DNA from: Embiotoca jacksoni
Lineage: Eukaryota > Chordata > Actinopteri > Embiotocidae
Reading direction: 5' to 3'
Length of the DNA: 64,000 bases
Assembly (NCBI GenBank): GCA_022577435.1
Contig: JAKOON010000007.1
Location: 14,168,426-14,232,425 of the forward strand
Part shown: positions 1 to 11,272 of the stretch, piece by piece
Position numbering within the stretch: position 1 is the first letter of the stretch
Layout: each line of letters begins with the position of its first letter
The notes under the pieces: model-generated
Databases searched by the model: none
Seen by the model: only the letters and a program-made list of their open reading frames with translations
What the model was told of the DNA's origin: nothing
Program-made: the position numbers and the translations under genes

Positions 1-2934
1 AGCGGACACGGCAAAGTAGGCCAGGAAACAGATAAGTAGTGAGGCCACAATGCCCACAGGGATGGATTTCTGGGGGTTCTTCACTTCCTCACCTACAAAG
101 AAAGAAGCAAAGAAGTTAGTCTCACTTTTGAACAATGATTTTCCTGCAGGTGTTTGGGGATACATGATATAAAAAGAGCACTATCCCACAACCGTGAAAC
201 AACAGGCATAGAAGTTCTGAAAATTGAAGCTAAATGAGAGACTGGAGTTAAAACTGATCATAGATGTCTAGCAGACATTAAGAAAGCAAATGTTTCAGCT
301 GTTGTTTTAAATCTATGTTAATATCAACAATTTCAGTATGCTTCATTAATTACAGTATTGTTACATCATTAGATTATCAAAGTTTATTACCCTAGCGTCA
401 TTACCATATGTGGTGGTATTACTTTGTAATGTGATAAGAACCATCCTTTACTCTCTTCTAAAGTAATACAACATTATAATACTCATTATCCTCTGTAAGA
501 ATGGGCCAGGGCGCACCATTAGGCAGTACTTTTACATTTTACTCTGCAACGTCCCCAAATAAACTACATTACCCAGGGGGCATTGCACGTGACGCCCACC
601 TCTTCTGGTTCTCTCATGTGTGCTGGTGGCTAGTTAATATAACGTTGTATTAACCTTACAGTAATGTTGGCTTGTCTAAAAAGAGGACATGAAGAGGACA
701 CGAACAGAGTCAAATGCTTAAACAGCAGAACTTCGGCAGTCAGAAACTTCCTATCAACACTATCCTATCTAAGTATTTGATCATCTCATTCATAATGAGT
801 AACAGTGTTTGTTTGTCCTCCCAATTTATTTTGTGTTTGCCTAATTTATGTTAGTGTGAAATAACCAAGCGGATAATACAACTTAGTTGTCAACCGCCAA
901 CTGTCCGAGGTTCACGACAGAAAACGGCTGACGTTGCTTCCTGAACGTCACTCTTCCGTCATCATTTTGTTAATCAGCGGATCATAAACCTGCTTCAAGG
1001 CTGCAGACCGCCAGCTGCTGTGTTGGAGTTTGTAGATTGACGTCATTAGATTTGATAGCAGCTGATGAACACATACATGTAAATAAAAGGAGTATTGGCA
1101 CTTTTTTCTTTCTGCTTCAAGCACTGGAATTCACTTCATTTAGATTTTTACTTCTTAATTGCACAGCAAACATAGTTTTGAACCTTCTGTTGTAATTTTC
1201 CAATTTGCATTATGATTTTTTATATTTTTTTTTTAAGTAGACCCAAATTCCAATTTATATTGTCAAACAACACAATCGGTCCTCTTACCTGTGGTAGCGA
1301 TGCAGTCAAATCCAACAAAAGCGTAGAAGCATGTTGCAGCTCCTGCCAGAGTTCCACTGAAGCCATATGGGAAAAATCCTCCCACTCCATACACACTGGT
1401 CACGTTGGCAGTCGAGCTCAAGTTTCTGCAGCAGGGAGAGAGCATTACCTTGTGTTTAGTTACAGTGAGATAACCAGGAGAGCGATACTGTTGTATTCAT
1501 GTAAGGATTTGGCACAAACCCGAACCCAGACAGGATCACATTGCTTTTTAAATTTACTTGAGTTCTGCTGTGGCGTTTATCAGAGCCTCTTCACTGATTT
1601 GCCAGTTGGAGATGTTTCCCTTGACGAAGCCAGAGATGGCCACAAACAGCAGCACCAGGATGTTGATTGCCGTGAAGATCTTGTTGATAGTTGTCGACTC
1701 TTTTACTCCAAATGCCAGCACACCTTCGTGGAAAACATAGTGAGTATGAATTTTTCTGTCTGTATTGTATTACACTCACCAAGTTAATAACACCAATTTT
1801 ACCATTATACCTGACAGTAGCAGGATGAGAGTAGCTGCAAAGACATCTGGGTAAGGTGCCAGGCCAGAAAGGCCCATGGCTGCATTTTCTTCAAAGTATT
1901 TTGATATGACGCCCCCAATGAGGTCGTCAAAGGTCCCACTCCATGCCAGTGCAACACTGGATGTCCCTGAGCAGATAACGAGAGATAGATGCAATAAACT
2001 CATCACTCAGTCACTAGCAGTTAACAGCAGTCATAAACATAAAATACACATGGGAACATTTCCTTTCCTGTTCCTTTTACACTTTCTAACTTTAAAATCC
2101 TGGTTTATTGGATCGTTAAAATTAATTTACCAAGCAGTGCAGAAAGGAAAAGAAAAATTTGAGGTTTTGAAATCAGACAAACCTTTCAAACTTAAACTTG
2201 TATTGTAAATAGAGCCATTAAGAATCTGCTTCTAAAGCAGGTGACAGGTCAGAGAGCAATGTTAAATAGTCTCTTGTTGATGGTTGATCATTTATGGATG
2301 TCAGTGCTCTCGGTGAGCCAAACATATTACATAAAAGGAAAATCATCTGTTTTTAATGTCAGAAAAATGATGTTGATCAAAATCACAAGTTTGAGAGCCA
2401 CAGATTCAAATTAAGATAAAGATTTCGTTAAACTGATAAATGTCCTTTACAGTTTTGTCATATGCAAGCCAAGAAGAAATTTTCTAATAAGCTAATCATT
2501 AAAAAGCATTCAATAATAAACTTTTGACTCTAATCGATAAACAAACCCAGTGTATCACACTTGCCTATGACATAGGAGAGGAGCAGATTCCAGCCAGTGA
2601 TGAAAGCCAGGAGCTCTCCAATAGTCACATAGCTGTAAAGGTATGCTGAGCCTGTTTTGGGAACCCGGGACCCAAACTCTGCGTAGCACAGCCCGGCAAA
2701 TATAGAGGCCACCGCGGCGATGAAGAAACAAATGATGATGCTGGGTCCCGCGGTGTCTCTGGCCACCTCTCCAGAGAGGACGTAGACTCCAGCCCCCAGG
2801 GTGCTGCCCACACCGAGGGCCACCAGGTCCAGAGTGGTCAGGCATCGATTAAACGTGGACTCCTCTCCATCTGGATCGAGGGGCTTCCTCCGAGACACGC
2901 TCACAAGAAAGGACTTCACCCTGCCACACGGCAT
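1..2934 (-). CDS. Cationic amino acid transporter (SLC7A1/2/3 family, CAT type), 5' half only
   Basis: Plasma-membrane transporter for arginine, lysine and ornithine. Five coding exons are visible on the minus strand: 2934-2565, 1966-1811, 1723-1558, 1425-1289 and 92-1. Together they give 307 residues; a full CAT has about 620-660, so the rest lies beyond the left edge. The start ATG (2934) lies three bases after a plausible acceptor (CCCAG), so 5' UTR exons are probably upstream. Family signatures include LVALGVGSTLGAGVYVL, GSAYLYSYVTIGELLAFITGW, the motif GAATCFYAFVGFDCIATTG and EEVKNPQKSIPVGIV. The first five or so membrane segments are covered. Exon 1 ends at a GC donor (AG|GCAAGT), and only that donor restores the expected VIG-TSSVA junction. 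All phases close (1, 1, 2, 1). Family membership is certain; assignment to SLC7A1, 2 or 3 is not. The extracellular-loop motif YGVGGFFPYGF resembles SLC7A2/A1 more than A3. Confidence 0.9.
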
Positions 2935-5900
2935 GCTTCTGGGGTTTGGATCCGGATGGAAAGATGAAGGAATTATATAGGAAGAGACAGGTGGGAGTGC
3001 GGATTAATGTTGAGGGAGCAAGTGGGAGAAACAGTGAGGGGAGAGGAGGGGAAGGAAGGGCAGATCAGCGAATGTGTCAGTGAATAATTGTCAGGTCAGC
3101 CCCTCAGGAACGTTTCCCCTTCAAAGAAACATTATCACCAAAATATATTTTTGATTTGGAAAAAAGGAGTATTTATTTAAAAAACAACACAAAACACACA
3201 AACACTGCTGTAATTCATATTGAGGCATCAAAGAGCACCAGTCAACTGTAAAACTTGGAAATATAAGTTCTGTTAAAGCTCAATAATGTTCACGTGACAA
3301 AAGACACACTCCACTAATATTTCACAGAGTTTAAATGAAGAAAAACAATTCACTCACCAATACTGTGCAATTTCCTGCCTCACCGGTGTGCTTAGAAGAA
3401 ACAATTGATAAGATATGTTACTCTCCCAAATCACAATATTCTTTTATAGCTGTTCTTCTTATCACCCCCCCTGATATTATACTGCTGATGCTGGGAGTTT
3501 TCATTGCCACCCACAGCGCAGAAAACAACACCCTGCTCCAGGACTGCACTTTACTCAGCCTTCACATTCTTACACAATTACTTCCTTGAATATTTCTGAG
3601 CAGCAGATGCAAAAAAAAAAAAAAGAAGTTTTTATTAATGTGCAAAGTGTGTACTCACTGCACCGCTGCAGTATCATCTCAGAGATAATTCCTCCTTCAG
3701 CTTGATTCAGGGCTGCCTTTGATCAATCACTGCTATAAAAAACAAAAACATAGTCTAACTTTATAACTTATAGTCTTATCTGTGCAGGGTTTTTAAAAAA
3801 AAAATTATTTATTACTAATCTACTTATTGTCAATGAATGCTATTTTTAATATGATAGTCTGACACAACAGATATGAACATGTTTAGAAGAAATGTAACTA
3901 GATATGAAGTAAATTAAACAAAGACAGCATTAGATTTTTTCTTTATTTTTAACAGGGTTTTCAATGACTAACTTTTCTTTAGGGGAGGTCATGCCTTTGA
4001 AGTAAGTGAGAGCTCTAATCATCTTAATGCCTTCAAGATAACGCACAGGAAACGGAACCGTTGAAAAATAAACATCTGATTGTGGCCAAACAGTGTGAGC
4101 TGAGAAAAAACAAACTACACTTTTTTTTCCACCACATTTGAATTCCTAATTTCCAGTGTTCATGAATAAAACTTGGTTATTCATTTTAAAAGGGAAGTAT
4201 GCAGAGCTCATTCCCTCCTAAACTAAACTCTGTCATCTCAGTGTGTTTACATGTCAGCATTGCTTAGAAACAAGCCTGTGACCTTATCACTGCAGCTCTG
4301 TCCGAGTTTTCCTGCCTGCCTTTTAGGAGCCGCGTCTCCATCTCTACCTAAAGGTGTGAGCCAGCCAGACTCATGGTCCTGTGAGTTAATGAAACAGAGG
4401 AGGACAAAGCAGCTTTCATGGCTTATGCATGCAGCAGGCTGCACACTTACTCGTTGAGAGGTAGCATTCGCCTTCTCATCTCCCATCAGGGGATTTTCAG
4501 CTCACCTAATCCCTCCTGGCATCTACTTCAGCAGGCAGGAGGCGAGTGGGAAGGCAGCCTGTGTGGACGCTCAAAGTACCTTTGACCAAACTTGAGCTCA
4601 GGCTTCCTATCTGCACATCTCATGAGCTGAGATACCATCTCCAGAAGGACAATGGGGTAATGCTTAACTAAATAGCAGTTACTACACACGTGATGTGCTG
4701 CTTTATGATCAGAGGGCTTATCGTGATTACAGTGAAGCTCAGTTAATGTCCATTAATGTGTTAGTTTTGTTTGTCAACTGTGTGTTTAAAAGCACATTAT
4801 GCAGCACGAGTTTAATAAATGACATATACTACATACTAAAAAGCAGAGGTCAGTGATTTACATCTGACCTGATGGTAATTTTAGATACACAAGTTGTTTA
4901 CCTTGTCTTCAGTTCCACGAGGAGTAACTGGGGTCTGTAACAGCGCAATGACACAACAATATCCGAGCCGCTCGACTTGGACGAAGGAAACGTGATTTTT
5001 ACAGCGATATATACAAGACTGGCCTGTGTGACCCTCCCACTCAATGGAATTACTTACAAAGTAGCCTTTCTCACTCCAGACCAGTTTGGATCATAATGTG
5101 CTCATTTTTGTATGGAAGGCGCAGTGTGAGAACTGTGAACAAATCCTATTCAGAATGTGAAAAATGCTTTTGTGTTCACTTTGTTTGCTGTTTTTCCTCC
5201 ATATTTTCAGATTCATTAATTTGGGATATATGCGTAAATTTTTGGGAATATAACTTGTTTTCTGTTGTGAATAATTTTGAGAAAATATAAAACATTGGTC
5301 TTTCATAACAAATAAAGTTACCAGATGCCCGTATAGTCAAAATAATCGTCCCTTGTTGGTGTCGGTAAAAATATACAGTTAAAATAAAAAAAATATATCA
5401 GCATGAGATTTTAAAATCATAGTTTGGAATTTTGAAAAAAATAAGTTTTACATTCCAACAGTTTGACATGAGAACAACTTTTTGCATTTGTGTTTTTTTT
5501 TATTTTTTATGACGTTATGTTTTGCAGATTTCCTTGCTCTGCCTGTAGTGCAGTCGAGTCTGACGATCAGTGTGCAGTTACTTTTCAAAGCACAAGAGGT
5601 CAGTATACACCAATGACTTTTCATCACTGGTACCTTTAGTTTCAACTAAATTAAAGGATAAAGGAAAAGTAACAAATCAACCCTCTGTCCTTGATGGACT
5701 GTTTACAACATGAACTGTTAAAATAGAAACCTGGATGAGAAGTGTCATTTGTGTTAATGCGTTGAATGGAAGTCAGGTGAATCACTGTTGGTCACTATAA
5801 AGCAAGATTTAAGTCAGTGACTCTGAGGCTGGTTTTGTTGTGGAGTGCCTTCTTCACTTTGATCAAAACATCCACCTCTAAGTTTGTTGGACCCAAATAA

Positions 5901-6387
5901 AAAGTGGCCAGAAACTTAACTAGTGAATCATGTAACTTTATTCTTTGAATGACAAAGGACAAAGTAGAAATCTGACATGCAAAAAGGCTGCATAAACAGG
6001 AAATCTCTTTCCCTGCAGATTCCTTTCAACCTCTTTCCTCATGCTCCTCATGGAGGGTATGATGTGATTGATTGGTCAACAAAACACTGAGCTATCTGAT
6101 TGGTGCAAATTATTGCTGAAGCATCACTATAGATGTGAACAAGTATTTGAGCTGTTCCCCTATATCAGGATGTCACCACCATATTACATATACATACATA
6201 CATATGTTCCCTGTCTGCTCTCTCTCTTGCAAACCTTTGAAGATAACACATTTCCTTCTCTGGGCCTTTAAGAGACTGCAGGTCAAGATGATCTTCTCTT
6301 CTTTTGTCGGTTGTGAGTAATATAATCAGATGTGTAATTTATGTGACCAAACATGTTTTATTGAACACTTATCAGCCCAAGTATTGA
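2935..6387. other. Spacer upstream of the SLC7A gene; probable 5' UTR exons and promoter somewhere within
   Basis: No protein-coding gene was recognised. Because the SLC7A start codon lies just after an acceptor-like CCCAG, untranslated first exons are expected here on the minus strand. The best donor-like site is CGA|GTAAGTG at about 4451/4450, a strong consensus. GCA|GTGAGT near 3659 and AAG|GTAAAC near 4902 are weaker. None can be confirmed without transcripts. The rest is AT-rich non-coding DNA with short homopolymers. Confidence 0.4.
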
Positions 6388-6687
6388 TTACATGTTTCCT
6401 TTAAGAGCTTGGAGTGATGATAAAACATACTGAGTCATGCCTGTGCTGTGATAGTAGGTGCTTCCTGTAAGTCGCCTTCGTACCGTCGTGTCCTGGTCCA
6501 TAGGGAATCCTTCTGTTTCCTTCAGTTCGTCCCATAACTTATCATATTCTCTCATTTCTCTCTTTCTGACTCCCTTGTCACATCCACTACTCAACTGTAT
6601 CCTAATGAGACCCCACTGTTCTCCTACATTCACTTCTGGGCCACAGCCCCCATACTCCGCACACTCTCGATCAAATTCACCTTCCAT
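6388..6687 (-). pseudogene. Short ORF at the gag position of the truncated retroelement
   Basis: A 99-codon open frame begins about 780 nt after the primer binding site, where gag would start. The residues are charged and hydrophilic, with no zinc knuckle or major-homology region. I do not recognise a homologue. If it is gag, only an N-terminal matrix-like stub remains. It could also be a chance frame. Confidence 0.3.
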
Positions 6688-7468
6688 CTCTTTTTTTTAA
6701 AAATTTTTTTTTTTACTGTTTATTCAATACTACCACACAGTGATAATTCAACACACACGTGGAGATTGAGTGTGAATGACTCCTTTAGGTCAATTTGTGG
6801 ATCTAGTGAGACAAGCTTCTAGGCTGAATAAATTCAGTCTGGTCTCACTCTAGGGGTCGCCCCAGATACCACAAATCTTTTAATTCACACTCACTTCTTC
6901 ACCAACACCACCCTTTGTCCCCACAGAACAAGAACTTGCCGAGACTGGCTGTCTCTATAAAACTTGCTTAGTTCTTGGAAGCCACCCACATTTCCCCGTA
7001 TTTAAATGCTTTCAACAATCTTCAATTTCACTTCAACATTGGACTGCAGTGGTCAGTTCTCCGTAAGAAAAATTAATGACCTCACACACGTTGTATCGCC
7101 GGGCCTCTTTAAGTTTACGCCTTATACAACGATCTTTTGTTCCGCCTCTAACGGATCCAGGTCTGTAACCCTTGGCTTTTTTGGAGGACTCTAACCTCTC
7201 TGGTTTCCAAACCCTAACATGGGCCTCTAACCCCCACTTTTTTTTTTTTTTTTCTCGATGGTGGGCCTCTAACCCCCGTCTGACGCTTATTATTCTGCCG
7301 CTTACTAGGACATTGAGGTCCTCACCATGACAACAATATAATTTGATTATAATCCAATTGCAGAACAGGTGTATGCTTACCTTCTTAGATGTGCCGGCAC
7401 TGTTGTCACCGTTGACCAGATGTCCGCTGTTGGTTCTGTCTTTTTACCGCCTTCACTTCTCCGTCCTC

Positions 7469-7486
7469 ATCACGTCGGGGTCACCA
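7469..7486 (-). other. Retroelement primer binding site, tRNA-Trp type
   Basis: The plus strand reads ATCACGTCGGGGTCACCA. As I recall it, this equals the last 18 bases of vertebrate tRNA-Trp including CCA, so the minus strand (TGGTGACCCCGACGTGAT) is a perfect primer binding site. It sits at the expected place, directly after the LTR end. tRNA-Trp is also the primer of avian alpharetroviruses. Confidence 0.7.
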
Positions 7487-7489
7487 AAT

Positions 7490-8187
7490 TGTTGGACTTG
7501 GGCTGCTGCTAGTATAAAGCCAATATGTGTCAGCCCCCAGTCCTGCTTGTTCTTTAATGAGGCTATAGGAGAAGATGTCAGGCTTCAAGATATTTATTTA
7601 ACAGCCGCAGAATAATCAGTTTACAGAGCTCTGGGTCCATACTATGTTTCCCTGACCGCAACAAAGTATGTGTCAGTTCATGAAGTCTGACCTCCTGACT
7701 TTCCCTGACCCAGTCTTCTTATAGTACTGAAACAAAAAGTCATGTGTATTGATGTATCCTTTGTTGGTTGGTCGAGGTGGTGGTTGTCTTCCTTCACACC
7801 CTGGAGTCCTCCAGACAGCCGTCTGTCCTGTTTATGCCTCAAAGAACAACAGTATGTGACCCCACAGGTTGCCGACCCCCTCCTGTGACCTTTTGGTTTG
7901 GCACAGTAGTTTCACTCTCATTCCCAACCACACCCTTTTGTCTATACCTTCATCCCCAACCACACCTTTTTGTCTACACCTTCATTCCCAACCACACCCT
8001 TTTGTCTACACCTTCATTCCCAACCACACCCTTTTGTCTACACCTTCATTCCCAACCACACCCTTTTGTCTACACCTTCATTCCCAACCACACCCTTTTG
8101 CCTACACTTTAGGATTAATAGTTGATAATACGACCTATATATAATTAACATGATATGGCATACATATATGTTGTATTATTGTAAACA
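7490..8187 (-). mobile_element. 5' LTR of the truncated retroelement
   Basis: The inner edge (7490) is set by the PBS: the LTR ends ...AACA, then two or three bases, then TGGTGACCCC. Reading minus, U3 spans roughly 8187-7724, the TATA box is at 7723-7718, R starts near 7693, the poly(A) signal is at 7598-7593, and U5 runs to 7490. Six 32-bp direct repeats fill part of U3. The outer edge is uncertain because the partner LTR needed to define it is missing. Confidence 0.5.
7919..8110. repeat. 32-bp tandem repeat, six units, inside the putative U3
   Basis: Six head-to-tail 32-bp units start at 7919, 7951, 7983, 8015, 8047 and 8079. The four central units are almost identical; the first, second and last carry a few substitutions. 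On the minus strand each unit contains GGGTGTGGTTGGG, which holds a RUNX core (TGTGGTT) overlapping a CACCC/KLF-like box. The array sits 195-390 bp upstream of the TATA-like motif. It also explains spurious open frames across 7768-8144. Confidence 0.9.
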
Positions 8188-8615
8188 TAACCTAGCACAG
8201 AATCGCACACCTGTCATCATGTCTTCTGCCACCACTCTCCGGACATGATGTTATATGAAACTAGTTTGTATCAGCATTTGTGCCTCCTTTCATAAAACCA
8301 GTTACAGTTCACTTCTCTCATATTTGAGACGTTTTGACTTCTGTATGCTGACATTCTCTCTCTCTCTCTCCCCCCCTCCCCCCTCCTCTCCCAGCTATGC
8401 TGGTGTCTCTCTCCTTCTGACCGGAATGGACTCCTGATAAGCCAGAAATAGAGCAGCTCTCACATCAGTGCCAGCAAGCTGCACTCTGTTAAAATCAAAC
8501 TGAAACATGTGACAAAGACAGATTGAGTGCTACTGATGCTTTACGGCATTTACGTAAGGAAATACAAGTTTTGTTTGACTTGTTGGCAGACTAAGAAGTG
8601 CAGGAGAAGACGTGC

Positions 8616-8791
8616 TTAACCCTCCCGTTGTCCTCGGGTCAAAATGACCCGCAGCTGTGTTCAACCAAGTTCTATTTTTTATTCATTCTTTAAAGAAACC
8701 CTCACAGCCTCCTTGTCACCAATGACCCCCCAAAAATATGAAAATAAAATAGAACTTGGTTGAACACATTTTGACCCGACGGGAGGGTTAA
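8616..8791. mobile_element. piggyBac-like MITE with TTAA ends
   Basis: This 176-bp near-palindrome is flanked by TTAA at both ends (8616-8619 and 8788-8791). The left arm begins TTAACCCTCCCG, and the right arm is its complement, CGGGAGGGTTAA. The arms contain GGGTCAAAATG and a shared GTTCAACCAAGTTCTATTTT segment. It has no coding capacity. TTAA target duplication and CCC-rich termini are typical of piggyBac-derived non-autonomous elements. Confidence 0.75.
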
Positions 8792-8884
8792 AATAATCCA
8801 AATGTGCACCACTGGATGTTTCCCATCCACAAACGTTTAGTAAAGCTTTACCGAATTTTCGTTCCTGCACTGCTTCACTGCATT

Positions 8885-8886
<2 letters not shown>

Positions 8887-8980
<94 letters not shown>
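8887..8980. repeat. (TC)n followed by (CA)n microsatellite
   Basis: About 42 bp of TC dinucleotides are followed by about 50 bp of CA dinucleotides. It lies immediately upstream of the CpG-rich anxa6 first exon. The alternating purine-pyrimidine CA part can adopt Z-DNA. Confidence 0.95.
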
Positions 8981-8983
<3 letters not shown>

Positions 8984-8984
8984 G

Positions 8985-9150
8985 CTTTTTAGAGGCTGCG
9001 CGAGGGAGCGCCGCAGTCGCTGCGTCACCGAGAACACGCAACGCGACGGCCTGAATCTGAGGAGACAGAAAGATAAACCGGTTTAGCGTGGACAGAGAAG
9101 AAACAGCTGGACCACTATCAGCCAAAACCGATACTCCCTGCAGAAAGAAG
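8985..9150 (+). other. anxa6: anxa6 untranslated first exon and core promoter region (predicted)
   Basis: A short CpG-rich stretch (GCGCGAGGGAGCGCCGCAG, GCGTCACC) ends in a strong donor, GAAG|GTAAGC at 9150/9151. No frame opens here. It is the best candidate for the 5' UTR exon that joins the ATG exon at 10147. The transcription start is not defined. Confidence 0.55.
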
Positions 9151-10199
9151 GTAAGCTGCTCTCTGTTGTTGGGAAACCTCTTCTGTCCGATCTCAGCCGA
9201 GTAAACACAAGTTCTCTACAGACAACCGACTGCATCAGAAATCGACTGGAGTAGTTTGCTGATACGTCATTTTTAATGTGCCAGGGACTTACTGCAGAGA
9301 GACAGTCATGGGAAACGGTTCTAATTAAATGAAGTGTATAAATGGATATAAAAAAAATAAATGGATGATTTTGCTACTTTACAGCCTTGGTCTATTTTAG
9401 AGAAAAATTTAATTCAGGTAAATAATCTAGATTTAGAGTCTCCGAAGTTTATTGTGAAGTGTGGGGTACATTGAAGGGTGTGGTTCTGTATATATAGAGG
9501 CTGAATCCCCCCAGACCTTGATTCAGTTTAACTGCTTGCTATTTTGAGAGAGCTTCACTCCTGTCTTAAGCAAACAGCACAGCATTTAAAAGCTTGATTG
9601 AGGTTTTTTCTCGTAAATCTTCTCTGTAGAAAAACGAAATAAGTAAAACTCAAACATTTATCCTTTTGATTTGAAGTCAATGCATGTATGAATTGATTCT
9701 ATTTCTGTGATTCTAAATTCAGTCTCTGCAGCAGCTGGTCTCCATATGCTTAACTTGTCTGAATGGCTGCTTTATAGGTTGGGAGTATGGCAGCATGGAA
9801 AAAGTGACTGAATAGTTTTCCAGCCAGCTGAATTAATGCAAATTCCACCCACCAGTTTGTCTTCTTCAGGTGAATGTGAGTTCAAGTCTGAAAGAAGCTC
9901 CTTATTTTTCTTTTCGGTGCTGTGCTCTTGGTGACAATACAGGAGTTTGCAGACAGTTTTCGCCACCCGACAGGCAGCAAACTGCACAGACCACCTTATT
10001 GAATTTTCCCAGGAAAGGAGGGATCATTATCATTATGTCTTTGCAAGATCATTTCCTGCACAGTCAAGGGAATCAAGTCCTTAAATAGGGATGTTTTGCA
10101 GTGCGTCCACCCTGTCCTACCTCAGCATCTCTCTCTCTCTCTTTAGGCCTGAAACTATTGATTCCTGAGCAGTGTTGACACAGAAGACCAAATATAGAT

Positions 10200-11173
10200 A
10201 TGGTAAGTGGACAAGACCTCTCTCATCTTGCATTATGTAAGTTTGATGCGGGGTATATCAAACTGCTGAGCAGATCTTGTGTCTGTGTAACATGGAGGGT
10301 TTTGTGTGCCATTGAATGAGGTGTGGATAGAGTGAGGTCATCTGCTGCCACCTGCCACCATGTGAGCCCTCCACATCATAAAAGCAGCAGTGTAGGGTGT
10401 CCTTGCTACCTGTGGTGCCTGCTCACCTGATAAACACCCCACTGCATCTTTCCAAAGTCAACGCTTTGTCGAAGTAATTAAAGCTTGTGGCCTGATTCCA
10501 ACTTTATTGTCCGAGCTGTAAGTCGGTGTCCTGGAGGTCATTCTGGTCTTACTTGAGGTGAAACACATTTAATCTTAATTATATTCTGCACATTTGTGGC
10601 CTTGGCAACAAAAGAAACAAGTTGCATTCAGGGAGGAAGGACAGGGTGGATTTTTAGTTCATAATATTAAATCCACATTAGGACTCAACATAAAATGTGA
10701 TTAATTTAATTTAAAGCTTGTTGCTAGGGGCTTGTATTTGTGACCATGTTGCTATGTGGGTGAAGCTCTCCAGCTGTCATGGAGAGTGATGGTGGTTGTT
10801 GTGCAGCAGAGGATCGGAGCGTGTGCAGTGGCCCTTCAGCAGTGCACATTTTGGCTGACAGCCTCAATGCAGCAGTAATCTCCACGGCAGCAGCTGCAGT
10901 CTGAGTTTTCAACATGGTGGTCAATTTCTTATTACTTCCCACAGTGAATGATCTTATACCTTAACAACACCATACGCCCAAAAATAATGGAGTTATGATC
11001 AATTTCATACAGTATTTGTGAGCTTTATGTAGAGTTTTCTTTCTGCCTCTAACATTTTTCATTGTGTTTGAACAATTGTATGTCAGACCCCAGCAAAGAG
11101 AGGTGATCTCTGCGCAACCTGACCCCTGTCACACATACCCACCCAGTTTCCCACCCCTACACACATGCCGGGC

Positions 11174-11272
<99 letters not shown>

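Larger units (their letters stand above)
6388..8187 (-). mobile_element. Truncated LTR retroelement (endogenous-retrovirus-like): 5' LTR, primer binding site, leader and a short gag-position ORF
   Basis: On the minus strand the order is LTR (about 8187-7490), PBS (7486-7469), a leader with a splice-donor-like AAG|GTAAGC at 7381/7380, repeated G-rich blocks, and then an open 99-codon frame (6687-6388). No second LTR copy, pol or env was found at lower coordinates, so the element is 5' only and defective. LTR features are a TATA-like TATAAG (7723-7718), AATAAA (7598-7593) and an end reading ...CCAACA just before the PBS. The outer LTR edge at about 8187 (TGTT... on the minus strand) is a guess from TG...CA ends. 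The lower end of the element is unknown. The family was not identified. Confidence 0.6.

Noticed and set aside
7768..8144. Two overlapping open frames of about 90-114 codons with a repeated FVYTFIPNHT-like peptide
   Set aside because: Encoded by the 32-bp direct repeat. Because 32 is not a multiple of 3, the repeats cycle through frames. No support as a gene.
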